From assembly GCA_017998735.1 (NCBI GenBank), contig JAGOCN010000001.1, forward strand, positions 1 to 24,392: 24,392 bases of DNA, read 5' to 3'. The position numbers were made by a program, and so were the translations under genes. Shown one piece after another: positions 17,512 to 24,392 of the stretch. The stretch comes from Giesbergeria sp. Its GTDB lineage: Bacteria; Pseudomonadota; Gammaproteobacteria; Burkholderiales; Burkholderiaceae_C. Every line of letters starts with the position of its first letter. The stretch's first letter is position 1. The notes beneath the pieces are model-generated. The model was not told where the DNA came from. It ran no database searches and saw only the letters and a program-made list of their open reading frames with translations.

Positions 17512-18255
17512 ATGTCTTTTTCACTGTACTGGCTGGACCCTGGCGATCCGTTTCCAGCACCTGACACTGCCTGGGACGCGCTCAGTCCCGCCCCCGGACT
17601 GCTGGCTGCGGGCGGCACACTGGACCTGGCCCGTTTGCACAGTGCCTATTCGCAGGGCATCTTTCCCTGGTACAGCGACGACCAGCCGGTCCTGTGGTGG
17701 TCACCCGATCCGCGCATGGTGCTGCCGCTGGCCGAATTCAGGCTGCACCGTTCGCTGCGCAGGGTGCTGCAGAAATTCAGCCAGGACCCGCGCTGCGAAA
17801 TCCGTGTAGACCACGACTTTGCTGCCGTGATCAAGGCCTGCGCAACCACCGCCCGCCAGGGGCAGCAGGGCACCTGGATACTGCCCGACATGGTGGACGC
17901 CTACACCGCTCTGCATGCCGCCGGCTGGGCGCACAGCATTGAAACCTGGATCGATGGCGAGCTGGTGGGAGGCCTGTACTGCATGGGCCTGGGGCGGGCG
18001 GTTTTTGGCGAATCCATGTTTGCCTTGCGCACCGATGCATCGAAAATCGCGCTGGCCGCCCTGGTCTGCCTGTGCCGCCGCCAGGGCGTGCAACTGATCG
18101 ACTGCCAGCAGAACACGCGCCACCTTGCATCGCTGGGCGCACGCGAAATGGCGCGTGCTGCATTCATTGCGCACCTTCAGCAAGCACAAAGGCATGCACC
18201 GCTGCAGTGGAATTTCGAACCCCTATACTGGAATGAGCTTCTGTCATTCCCCTGA
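17512..18255 (+). CDS. aat: Leucyl/phenylalanyl-tRNA-protein transferase
   Basis: This 247-residue cytoplasmic enzyme attaches Leu or Phe from aminoacyl-tRNA to proteins with N-terminal Lys or Arg, marking them for ClpS/ClpAP. Family motifs are present in order: [10 protein letters not shown] (45-54), LWWSPDPR (61-68), HRSLRR (79-84), GTWILPDM (120-127), [17 protein letters not shown] (140-156), GESMF (166-170) and [14 protein letters not shown] (197-210). The length is typical. ATG 17512 has no clear ribosome site. An in-frame GTG 18 nt upstream is less likely because MSFSLYWL matches the usual start. The bpt gene follows after 8 nt, so the two N-degron transferases form an operon, a common arrangement in betaproteobacteria. 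Confidence 0.95.
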   Translation: MSFSLYWLDPGDPFPAPDTAWDALSPAPGLLAAGGTLDLARLHSAYSQGIFPWYSDDQPVLWWSPDPRMVLPLAEFRLHRSLRRVLQKFSQDPRCEIRVDHDFAAVIKACATTARQGQQGTWILPDMVDAYTALHAAGWAHSIETWIDGELVGGLYCMGLGRAVFGESMFALRTDASKIALAALVCLCRRQGVQLIDCQQNTRHLASLGAREMARAAFIAHLQQAQRHAPLQWNFEPLYWNELLSFP

Positions 18256-18263
18256 ACTTTGGC

Positions 18264-19007
18264 GTGACGCAACTCAACGACCTCCCCCTTCAAAGCCTGC
18301 AGTTCTACGCCACGGCGGCCTATGCCTGCAGTTACCTGCCAGACCGGCAGGCACGGTCGCAGGTGGCCACACCGGCCCACCTGGTGCGCAGCGACACCTA
18401 TTCGGACCTGGTGGCACAGGGTTTCAGGCGCAGCGGCATGTTCACTTACCGTCCCTACTGCGATGGCTGCCGCGCCTGCACCCCCTTGCGGGTGCCGGTG
18501 CTGGATTTTGAACCCAGCCGCAGCCAGCGCCGCGCCCACCAGCGCCATGCCCACCTGCAGGCACGGGTGCTGCGGCCCAGCTTTGTGCCCGAGCACTACC
18601 AGCTGTACCTGCGCTACCAGAGCGTGCGCCACGCCGGGGGCGGCATGGACCATGACAGCGTGGACCAGTACACCCAGTTTCTGCTGCAAAGCCGGGTCGA
18701 TTCCCGTCTGGTGGAGTTTCGCGAGCCGGCAGACAGCGCCGATGCCGGTGCACTCAGGATGGTGTCCATACTGGACGTGCTGGACGACGGGCTGTCCGCC
18801 GTCTACACCTTCTACGAGCCCGAACCCAAATCCAGCTATGGCACCTACAACGTGCTGTGGCAGATCGAGCAGGCACGGCAACTGAACCTGGCGCATGTCT
18901 ACTTGGGCTACTGGATCGAGGCCAGCCCCAAGATGCATTACAAGGCGGATTTTTTGCCGCACGAACGGCTGACAAACCACGTCTGGCAACGCCATGCTAC
19001 CAAGTGA
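18264..19007 (+). CDS. bpt: Aspartate/glutamate leucyltransferase (bacterial ATE1 homologue)
   Basis: This 247-residue enzyme transfers Leu from Leu-tRNA to proteins with N-terminal Asp or Glu and so feeds the same ClpS/ClpAP N-degron route as Aat. Visible motifs are [16 protein letters not shown] (20-35), [17 protein letters not shown] (53-69), [16 protein letters not shown] (75-90) and [12 protein letters not shown] with [15 protein letters not shown] near the end. C22, C66, C69 and C72 are the cysteines typical of the N-terminal ATE domain. The start is GTG 18264, eight nucleotides after the aat stop, which indicates translation in one transcript. In some relatives pyrD follows bpt; here a regulator with its own promoter follows. 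Confidence 0.95.
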   Translation: MTQLNDLPLQSLQFYATAAYACSYLPDRQARSQVATPAHLVRSDTYSDLVAQGFRRSGMFTYRPYCDGCRACTPLRVPVLDFEPSRSQRRAHQRHAHLQARVLRPSFVPEHYQLYLRYQSVRHAGGGMDHDSVDQYTQFLLQSRVDSRLVEFREPADSADAGALRMVSILDVLDDGLSAVYTFYEPEPKSSYGTYNVLWQIEQARQLNLAHVYLGYWIEASPKMHYKADFLPHERLTNHVWQRHATK

Positions 19008-19040
19008 AGCAAGCGAGTGGTGCAAGCAGGCAAAGGGACT

Positions 19041-19093
19041 TTCTGAACTTTAATTTCACATGGTAAAATAAAAGGAAAATTTTTATTTTTGCC
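19041..19093 (+). promoter_or_regulatory. Promoter and possible self-operator of the IclR gene
   Basis: An extended -10 (TGGTAAAAT, hexamer 19064-19069) lies upstream of the IclR start; its -35 (TTCTGA, 19041-19046) is poor. Overlapping the -10 is an AT-rich inverted repeat: GGTAAAATAAAA (19062-19073) against a near-complement ending in TTTTTGCC (19081-19093), arms about 7 nt apart. A site of this kind between -10 and start codon suits autorepression, which is common in IclR regulators. Confidence 0.45.
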
Positions 19094-19873
19094 ATGAAAA
19101 AAACAGACACTGTCCTTGCTTCCAAACCCAGCGTTCAGGTCATCGAACGCATGTTTTCCCTCATCGATGTGCTTGCGGAAGGCGAGGAGTTGATGTCGCT
19201 GAAGGAAATCAGCGAAAAAACCGGCCTGCACCCTTCCACTGCGCACCGCATCTTGAACGATCTGGCCACCGGGCGCTTTGTCGATCGCCCGGAATCAGGC
19301 ACCTACCGCCTGGGCATGCGCCTGCTGGAACTGGGCAACGTGGTCAAGGCACGCCTGAGCGTGCGCGATGCCGCGCTGGTGCCCATGCGCGAACTGCACA
19401 AGCTGACCCAGCAGCCGGTGAACCTGAGCATGCGCCAAGGCGATGAAATCATCTATGTGGAGCGTTCTTACAGCGAGCGCTCGGGCATGCAGGTGGTGCG
19501 CGCCATTGGCGGGCGGGCGCCTTTGCACCTGACTTCCACCGGAAAGCTTTTTCTGGCGGCAGACGACCCGGCGCGGGTGCGCGCCTATGCAACGCGGACA
19601 GGCCTGATGGGCAACACGCGCAACAGCCTCACGCAAATTTCCCTGCTGGAGCGCGACCTGTCCAAGGTGCGGCAGTGCGGTTTCGCGCGCGACAACGAAG
19701 AGCTGGAGCTGGGAGTGCGCTGCGTGGCCGCCGGCATTTTCAATGACCAGAAAAAACTGGTGGCCGGCTTGTCCATCTCGGCCCCGGCAGACCGCTTGAA
19801 CGAAGAATGGCTGCCCAAGCTGAAGCACACCGCCGACGAAATTTCCACGGCACTGGGCTACCGGCAGCTCTGA
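19094..19873 (+). CDS. IclR family transcriptional regulator
   Basis: The product has 259 residues. The N-terminal winged helix-turn-helix (about 14-75) reads QVIERMFSLIDVLAEG, LKEISEKTGLHPSTAHRILNDL and YRLGMRLLELG. The C-terminal IclR effector domain (about 85-255) contains LHLTSTGKLFLA, GFARDNEELELGVRCVAAGIF and AGLSISAP. Members bind small metabolites, often aromatic or organic acids, and repress or activate nearby catabolic genes. No catabolic gene is adjacent, so the regulon cannot be guessed. ATG 19094 is the only sensible start; an AT-rich region with GGAAAA is upstream rather than a strong ribosome site. It has its own promoter and is probably not part of the aat-bpt transcript. Confidence 0.92.
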   Translation: MKKTDTVLASKPSVQVIERMFSLIDVLAEGEELMSLKEISEKTGLHPSTAHRILNDLATGRFVDRPESGTYRLGMRLLELGNVVKARLSVRDAALVPMRELHKLTQQPVNLSMRQGDEIIYVERSYSERSGMQVVRAIGGRAPLHLTSTGKLFLAADDPARVRAYATRTGLMGNTRNSLTQISLLERDLSKVRQCGFARDNEELELGVRCVAAGIFNDQKKLVAGLSISAPADRLNEEWLPKLKHTADEISTALGYRQL

Positions 19874-20262
19874 AAACCGTCCAGGCTTCAATGCCCACCG
19901 CAGGCACGCCACTCAAGACTGGGGCGATGGCGGAATGGCCGGCAAATGATGGCAACCCATGGCCAGCGCATTTTTGCCCTGACCAGCAGGAATCGTTTCT
20001 GAAGAAAGCATTGGATTTTGCTATTAAAAAAGGAGCTGCTGGCGCAGGCTGCACAAGCGCTAAAGGCACTTTTTACCAAAATATCCAAATCTGTACAGAG
20101 GCAGTATCCGTACGGTGTTCAGCCGTCCAGCCAGCCAGAAACCGCTCTGGCGGTGCCTGGTGTTTGTGCAGACCAGCCGTTGCGCCTGCTGCAGAGCGCA
20201 TCATTTCAACCTGGAGCTGGATCCCTGCCAATCCGCTCACCTGCCTGCGCCACCCGCTCCAG
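19874..20262. other. Convergent intergenic region holding a composite repeat
   Basis: This region lies between the 3' ends of the IclR gene (+) and the D,D-peptidase gene (-). Apart from the composite repeat at 20009-20150 nothing is recognised. Frames on both strands that span it are shadows or repeat read-through. No strong intrinsic terminator was found for either gene; the repeat's stem followed by TTTTT (20071-20075) is the best candidate for the + direction. Confidence 0.5.
20009..20150 (+). repeat. Interspersed hairpin repeat, copy 5, composite form
   Basis: The order is GGATTTTGCTATT (20013-20025), AGCTG (20034-20038), 3 nt, GCGC (20042-20045), 11 nt, GCGCTAAAG (20057-20065), GGCACTTTTTACC. 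About 50 nt later comes the same 24-nt block (20127-20150) as in the copy at 8.5 kb. The start-to-block distance is 114 nt here and 116 nt there. The part between core and block differs but contains small palindromes. Confidence 0.85.
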
Positions 20263-21450
20263 TCAACCCGGAACCAGGCGCGCAGAAGTCAGCTTGGGCA
20301 CCAGTCCCTCGGACCTGACGCTGGACTCGACCCAGTTGCGCACACGCTCGGCATCGGCCAGCCGGCTGAACTTGCCCGCCGAGTCCAGAAACACCATGAT
20401 CAGCTTGCGCCCCGACACCTGGGTCTGCATGACCAGGCAACGGCCGGCTTCAGAGATGTAGCCGGTCTTTTGCAGACCGATGTCCCACGATGGGCTGTGC
20501 ACCAGCCGGTTGGTGTTGTTGTACTGCAGGGTTCTGTTGCCAAGGGCAACCTCATAGCCTGGAGAAGTGGAAAACTCGCGCAGCACCGGGTCGCTGTGGG
20601 CCACGTTCACCAGCGCAGCCAGGTCGTGCGCACTCGACTGGTTGCTGCTCGACAGCCCGGTCGGCTCCACGTAGCGTGTGTCGGTCATGCCCAGCAGACG
20701 GGCCTTGATGTTCATTTGTGACACAAACACCCGCATGCCACCTGGGTAAGTGCGGCCCAGCGCATGGGCAGCCCGGTTTTCACTGGACATGAGCGCCAGG
20801 TGCAGCATTTCGCGGCGCGTGAGCGTGGCGCCGACGGTCAGGCGCGAGCCACTGCGCTTTTCCGTGTCCACGTCGTCCTGCGTGATGGTGATCATTTCGT
20901 CCATCGGCAGTTTTGCCTGGCTGATGATCAGCCCCGTCATCAGCTTGGTCAGCGACGCGATGGGCAGCACCGCATGGTCGTTCTTGCTGAGCAGCACTTC
21001 CTGCGTGTCCTGGTCGATGACCAAAGCCACGCTGGACTTGAGGTCCAGGGGGTCGCTCAGGGCATGCAGGCCGGCGATTTCGCCAAACGACAACCTGGGC
21101 GCTGGTGCGACATAGGCGGTGCGCACCGGAGCGCGTGCCGAACGTGCAGCGACGCGCACCGCCTTGCCTGGGCGCTGCTTGGCGACAGAGACGGTTTTGC
21201 TGCGCGGGTCCAGCCTTGCCACCACGCGATTGCCGGCCTTGGCTTCTTTGCCTGCCTTGGTTGCCTTGGTTGCCTTGGTTGCCTTGGCTGTTTTGGATGC
21301 AGTGACCGATGCGCTCGTCTGCTGCTTTTTGACCGGTGCCTTCTTGCGCTCGGCTGCATGGCCGGAGGGCACTGCCAAAGCCAGGCCCAATGTTGCTGCA
21401 GCAAGCACCTGAAAAAGGGAGCGCAGGGCGGTGCGAGGGCGGCAGGTCAT
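20263..21450 (-). CDS. pbpG: D-alanyl-D-alanine endopeptidase / low-molecular-weight PBP (S11, PBP7-like)
   Basis: This 395-residue periplasmic penicillin-binding protein trims peptidoglycan peptide bridges or stems. It has a signal peptide at about 1-32 (cut near GHAA), then a Lys/Ala/Thr-rich basic linker (about 35-110) that includes a KAT repeat, and an S11 peptidase domain (about 115-390). All three active-site motifs are present: S166-L-T-K169, S223-E-N225 and K328-T-G330. The basic linker could hold it to anionic wall polymers. ATG 21450 has GGAG seven nucleotides upstream; a longer frame to 21537 lacks this and would bury the signal. The symbol pbpG is given for similarity to PBP7-type endopeptidases; a dacA-type carboxypeptidase cannot be excluded. 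Confidence 0.85.
   Translation of the reverse strand: MTCRPRTALRSLFQVLAAATLGLALAVPSGHAAERKKAPVKKQQTSASVTASKTAKATKATKATKAGKEAKAGNRVVARLDPRSKTVSVAKQRPGKAVRVAARSARAPVRTAYVAPAPRLSFGEIAGLHALSDPLDLKSSVALVIDQDTQEVLLSKNDHAVLPIASLTKLMTGLIISQAKLPMDEMITITQDDVDTEKRSGSRLTVGATLTRREMLHLALMSSENRAAHALGRTYPGGMRVFVSQMNIKARLLGMTDTRYVEPTGLSSSNQSSAHDLAALVNVAHSDPVLREFSTSPGYEVALGNRTLQYNNTNRLVHSPSWDIGLQKTGYISEAGRCLVMQTQVSGRKLIMVFLDSAGKFSRLADAERVRNWVESSVRSEGLVPKLTSARLVPG
21254..21289 (-). repeat. 9-bp tandem repeat in the D,D-peptidase linker
   Basis: GCCTTGGTT is repeated three times exactly, plus a fourth copy with one mismatch. On the coding (-) strand this gives repeated Lys-Ala-Thr. Being a multiple of three, copy-number change would only lengthen or shorten the linker. 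Confidence 0.85.
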
Positions 21451-21558
21451 GGGGTGTCTCCAGAAGGCAAAAATTGTGTGCCAGTGTACTGGTCCTACAT
21501 GCCCGCGCAACCTTCGTGCCTTGCACAACGCCCGCAAAAGCGCTCCTAAATTGTAAGA

Positions 21559-21583
21559 GTCGGCTGTGCTGCGCGCAGCCGAC
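21559..21583 (-). terminator. Hairpin after leuA
   Basis: GTCGGCTG (21559-21566) pairs with CAGCCGAC (21576-21583), with inner pairs extending the stem. It lies six nucleotides beyond the leuA stop. A T-rich but broken tail (TCTTACAATTTAGG) follows on the - strand, so intrinsic termination is plausible but not strong. Confidence 0.5.
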
Positions 21584-21588
21584 CCGGC

Positions 21589-23127
21589 TCAGCCCTGTGC
21601 AGCGACCCGGTCGGCCTGGCTGTGCAGCTTGTTCAGGGCGCTGATGTAGGCCTTGGCAGAAGCCACCACGATGTCCGGGTCGGCGCCCACGCCATTGACC
21701 ACGCGGCCGCTGTTTTGCAGCCGTACGGTGACCTCGCCCTGGCTTTCGGTCGACCCGCTGATGGCGTTGACCGAATACAGCACCATTTCGGCGCCGCTGT
21801 TCACCTGCGACTCGATGGCCTTGAGCGAGGCATCCACCGGGCCGTTGCCCTCGGACTGCGCCTTGATTTCCTTGCCGCCCGAGGTGAACACCACGCTGGC
21901 CTGCGGACGCTCGCCGGTCTCGCTGTGCTGCGACAGCGACACAAAACCGTAGTGCTCGTGCAGGCTGGCCACGCTTTCTTCGTTCACCAGCGCCAGAATG
22001 TCCTCGTCAAAAATCTCGCTCTTGCGGTCGGCCAGTTCCTTGAAGCGGGCAAAGGCAGCGTTGTTCTCGGTTTCACTGTCCAGGCTGACGCCGAGTTCCT
22101 GGAGGCGCTGCTTGAAGGCGTTGCGGCCGCTCAACTTGCCCAGCACGATCTTGTTGGCGCTCCAGCCCACGTCTTCGGCGCGCATGATCTCGTAGGTGTC
22201 GCGCGCCTTGAGCACGCCGTCCTGGTGGATGCCGCTGGCATGGGCAAAAGCGTTGGCCCCGACCACGGACTTGTTCGGCTGCACCACAAAACCCGTGATC
22301 TGGCTGACCATGCGGCTGGCGGCCACGATGTGCTGGGCATCGATGTTGAGGTCGAGGTTGAAATAGTCGCGCCGCGTCTTCACCGCCATCACGATTTCTT
22401 CCAGCGCGCAGTTGCCGGCCCGCTCACCCAGGCCGTTGATGGTGCATTCCACCTGCCGCGCACCGCCAATTTTCACGCCGGCCAGCGAATTGGCCACCGC
22501 CATGCCCAGGTCGTTGTGGCAGTGCACCGACCAGACCGCCTTGTCGCTGTTCGGCACGCGCTCGCGCAGCGTCTTGATGAAATTGCCGTACAGCTCGGGG
22601 ATGGCGTAGCCCACCGTGTCGGGCACGTTGATGGTGGTGGCACCTTCGGCAATCACCGCTTCAATCACGCGGCAGAGAAAATCCATGTCGCTGCGGTAGC
22701 CGTCTTCCGGGCTGAACTCGATGTCGCCGCACAGGTTGCGGGCAAAGCGCACCGACTGGACGGCCTGCTCCAGCACCTGCTCGGGCGTCATGCGCAGCTT
22801 TTTCTCCATGTGCAACGCGCTGGTGGCAATGAAGGTGTGGATGCGCGCGCGGTTGGCGCCCTTGAGGGCTTCGGCAGCGCGTGCAATGTCGCGGTCGTTG
22901 GCACGCGACAGCGAGCAGATGATCGAGTCCTTGATGGAGTTGGCAATCAACTGCACGGCCTCGAAATCGCCATTGGAACTGGCAGCAAACCCGGCCTCGA
23001 TCACGTCCACCTTCAGGCGCTCGAGCTGGCGGGCAATGCGCAGTTTTTCGTCCTTGGTCATGGACGCGCCGGGCGACTGCTCGCCATCGCGCAAGGTGGT
23101 GTCAAAAATGATCAGCTGATCGGCCAT
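21589..23127 (-). CDS. leuA: 2-isopropylmalate synthase
   Basis: This 512-residue cytoplasmic enzyme carries out the first committed step of leucine synthesis, joining acetyl-CoA and 2-ketoisovalerate. The catalytic TIM barrel shows [13 protein letters not shown] (8-20, metal ligand and catalytic Arg/Asp), [13 protein letters not shown] (43-55), the metal site [14 protein letters not shown] (201-214; H202, H204) and GLGERAGNC (232-240). The C-terminal LeuA regulatory domain (about 395-505: [14 protein letters not shown] at its end) is present, so leucine feedback inhibition is expected. The length is usual. ATG 23127 has a strong AGGAG site. It lies downstream of pssA in the same direction, separated by a leader peptide and attenuator, so it is regulated both by attenuation and allosterically. 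Confidence 0.96.
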   Translation of the reverse strand: MADQLIIFDTTLRDGEQSPGASMTKDEKLRIARQLERLKVDVIEAGFAASSNGDFEAVQLIANSIKDSIICSLSRANDRDIARAAEALKGANRARIHTFIATSALHMEKKLRMTPEQVLEQAVQSVRFARNLCGDIEFSPEDGYRSDMDFLCRVIEAVIAEGATTINVPDTVGYAIPELYGNFIKTLRERVPNSDKAVWSVHCHNDLGMAVANSLAGVKIGGARQVECTINGLGERAGNCALEEIVMAVKTRRDYFNLDLNIDAQHIVAASRMVSQITGFVVQPNKSVVGANAFAHASGIHQDGVLKARDTYEIMRAEDVGWSANKIVLGKLSGRNAFKQRLQELGVSLDSETENNAAFARFKELADRKSEIFDEDILALVNEESVASLHEHYGFVSLSQHSETGERPQASVVFTSGGKEIKAQSEGNGPVDASLKAIESQVNSGAEMVLYSVNAISGSTESQGEVTVRLQNSGRVVNGVGADPDIVVASAKAYISALNKLHSQADRVAAQG

Positions 23128-23188
23128 GGGTAACTCCTGTGGGTCTGGGGGTGTTTGCCTGCAACATCAACGGTTGGCGCTCCAACAC

Positions 23189-23221
23189 AAAAAGGCCCGT
23201 TGCAGGTGCATACGGGCCTTT
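23189..23221 (-). terminator. leuA attenuator terminator
   Basis: On the - strand AAAGGCCCGT (23221-23212), an 11-nt loop and ACGGGCCTTT (23200-23191) form a perfect 10-bp stem running into TTTTT and then GTG. It lies between the leader peptide stop and the leuA start, about 60 nt before the latter. The first arm (GCCCGT) can instead pair with ACGGGC at the end of the leader peptide frame, forming an antiterminator. Confidence 0.85.
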
Positions 23222-23245
23222 GAGGAAAAAGAGTGCGCGCGCGCC

Positions 23246-23299
23246 CTAGTGTCTCCGCCCGTGAGGGAGTAGCAGTAGGGACAGGGCCAATGTGTTCAT
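23246..23299 (-). CDS. leuL: leuA leader peptide
   Basis: This 17-residue frame reads MNTLALSLLLLPHGRRH. It has six Leu codons (TTG, CTG, CTA, CTG, CTA, CTC), including a run of four, in a gene-sized window directly upstream of an intrinsic terminator and leuA. This is the signature of ribosome-mediated leucine attenuation. When charged Leu-tRNA is scarce the ribosome would stall in the Leu run and leave the following CACGGGC free to pair with the terminator's first arm. When Leu is ample the ribosome reaches the stop (TAG 23248-23246) and covers it, and the terminator forms. The stop is followed by a GCGCGCGC tract. No strong ribosome site was seen before ATG 23299. Confidence 0.8.
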   Translation of the reverse strand: MNTLALSLLLLPHGRRH

Positions 23300-23354
23300 G
23301 CGTTGCAATGTAGCACAGCAGAACGCTGCCTGCTGCACGCAGCTTTGTGGCTGC

Positions 23355-24191
23355 TCAATGGTGCAGGCCGCGCTCGTCGGGCTCATCGGTGGAGGTGCTG
23401 ATGACGCTGGTGTGCTGGCCCTTGGCCTTGCGCCAGCCATACACCGCATAGCCGCTCAACCCGTACAGCATGAAAACGGCAAACAGCACGATGGGGGGAT
23501 GGATGTTGATGATGGCAATGCCCAGTGCAATCAGCACGATCACCACAAAAGGCACGCTTTTCTTCAACTGCACGTCCTTGAAGCTGTAGAACGGCACATT
23601 GGTCACCATCGTCAGACCGGCATACAGCGTGAAGGCAAACATGGCCCAGGTGATCTGGCGCCAGCTGAGCAGGAACGTGTCCATGCCGCGCTGCACGCCC
23701 AGCTCTGTCATCAGCCAAATGAAACCGGTCACCAGGGCGGCCGCTGCCGGCGACGGCAGCCCCTGAAAATACCGCTTGTCGACCACGGTGGTGTTGACGT
23801 TGAAGCGCGCCAGGCGCAGCGCCGCGCAGGCGCAGTACACAAAAGCCGCCACCCAGCCCCAACGCCCCAGGCCCCGCAGCGCCCAGATGTAGGCAATCAA
23901 TGCCGGTGCGGCACCAAACGACACCATGTCCGAGAGCGAATCCATCTGCTCGCCAAAGGCGCTTTGCGTGTTGGTCATGCGCGCCACGCGGCCGTCCAGG
24001 CTGTCGAGCACCATGGCGCAGAAAATGCCGACCGCCGCCAGGTCAAAGCGCCCGTCCATGGCCATCACGACCGCATAGAAGCCGCCAAACAGCGCTGCCA
24101 GCGTGAACAGGTTCGGCAGGATGTAGATGCCCTTGCGGCGCTTGCGCAGCAGCACGGCAGCTTCCTGGGTTGGCCCATTGTCTTCATGCAT
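23355..24191 (-). CDS. pssA: CDP-diacylglycerol-serine O-phosphatidyltransferase
   Basis: This 278-residue inner-membrane enzyme makes phosphatidylserine from CDP-diacylglycerol and serine, on the way to phosphatidylethanolamine. The CDP-alcohol phosphotransferase motif is complete: D66-G67-x2-A70-R71-x8-G80-x3-D84-x3-D88. Several hydrophobic membrane helices follow (for example ITWAMFAFTLYAGLTMV and SVPFVVIVLIALGIAIINI). The start KRRKGIYILPNLFTLAALF matches the family. ATG 24191 has CTGGAG nine nucleotides upstream, a site supplied by a copy of the interspersed repeat. An in-frame TTG at 24227, also inside the repeat, would add 12 residues. In many betaproteobacteria the order is ilvC-psd-pssA-leuA; here pssA and leuA keep that order. 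leuL lies only 55 nt beyond the stop. Confidence 0.94.
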   Translation of the reverse strand: MHEDNGPTQEAAVLLRKRRKGIYILPNLFTLAALFGGFYAVVMAMDGRFDLAAVGIFCAMVLDSLDGRVARMTNTQSAFGEQMDSLSDMVSFGAAPALIAYIWALRGLGRWGWVAAFVYCACAALRLARFNVNTTVVDKRYFQGLPSPAAAALVTGFIWLMTELGVQRGMDTFLLSWRQITWAMFAFTLYAGLTMVTNVPFYSFKDVQLKKSVPFVVIVLIALGIAIINIHPPIVLFAVFMLYGLSGYAVYGWRKAKGQHTSVISTSTDEPDERGLHH

Positions 24192-24195
24192 CAAA

Positions 24196-24241
24196 TCGGT
24201 CTCCAGCGCACGACTGGCATGCGCCAACAGCTATAAAAAAC
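24196..24241 (-). repeat. Interspersed hairpin repeat, copy 6, forming the pssA leader
   Basis: On the - strand: T-run, ATAGCTG (24234-24228), TTG, GCGC (24224-24221), 11 nt, GCGCTGGAG (24209-24201). The spacing is identical to the other copies. GGAG (24204-24201) serves as the apparent ribosome site of pssA (ATG 24191). Confidence 0.7.
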
Positions 24242-24330
24242 AGAGCGCCCTGGTGCCGCTGCGTGCGCCAGTGTAGCGGTGCGCGGCAAGGCCCCGGGCT
24301 GCCGGCGGACAGCAGCGCAACCCGGCAACG

Positions 24331-24356
24331 GCAAGGGCCACCGAAGTGGCCCTTGC
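24331..24356 (-). terminator. Perfect 11-bp hairpin with UUCG loop
   Basis: GCAAGGGCCAC (24331-24341) and GTGGCCCTTGC (24346-24356) pair perfectly. Read on the - strand the loop is TTCG closed by C-G, the very stable cUUCGg type. It lies upstream of pssA and probably ends or stabilises the transcript of the preceding - strand gene outside the window. No T-run follows. The rest of 24242-24392 holds nothing else recognisable. Confidence 0.6.
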
Positions 24357-24392
24357 AAAGGCTTCAATGCACTGGACAGCACAGAAGAAGTC

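Noticed and set aside
23235..23244. Alternating GC tract as a regulatory Z-DNA site
   Set aside because: It is short and lies between leader peptide stop and terminator, where it more likely acts as a spacer or small RNA hairpin; nothing in the sequence supports a separate function.

Overview
The window is GC-rich with short intergenic gaps. It looks like a chromosomal segment of a betaproteobacterium, most likely a member of the Comamonadaceae. Pointers are the aat-bpt gene pair, pssA followed by leuA, a DUF1631 protein, and a short interspersed hairpin repeat of a kind I recall from that family. The assignment is inference; no 16S rRNA gene is present.

Left part (about 230-5970, + strand): a compact periplasmic/outer-membrane copper-handling cluster. 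In order it holds a small Cys/His protein (DUF2946-like), a small exported protein, a TolC/CusC-type outer-membrane lipoprotein, a Tat-exported multicopper oxidase, a cupredoxin, a DUF411 protein and a CusF-like Cu(I)-binding protein. The genes overlap or lie close together and are probably cotranscribed. No CusA/CusB pump, P-type ATPase or sensor is in view. The outer-membrane gene carries a tandem 135-bp duplication with palindromes just before its apparent lipoprotein start. The cupredoxin signal peptide appears to be made from a copy of the interspersed repeat.

Middle part: an AT-richer islet with an HNH endonuclease (- strand), then a P1/S58 (NylC/DmpA-type) self-processing hydrolase (+), a DUF1631 protein (-), and ettA (-) facing away from rhlE (+).

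Right part: an M14-type metallocarboxypeptidase lipoprotein, tRNA-Arg(TCT), the aat-bpt pair of the N-degron pathway, an IclR regulator with a possible self-operator, then on the - strand a D,D-peptidase (PBP7-like) and pssA-leuA. Between pssA and leuA lies a clear transcription attenuator: a 17-residue leader peptide with six Leu codons, a terminator hairpin, and a leader segment able to pair with the terminator's first arm.

The most unusual feature spanning the window is a family of six copies of a fixed-spacing element (AGCTG, 3 nt, GCGC, 11 nt, GCGCTGGAG-like). Two copies sit where they affect genes: one in the cupredoxin signal peptide and one supplying the likely Shine-Dalgarno of pssA. 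Two further copies (8.5 kb and 20 kb) share a longer composite unit.
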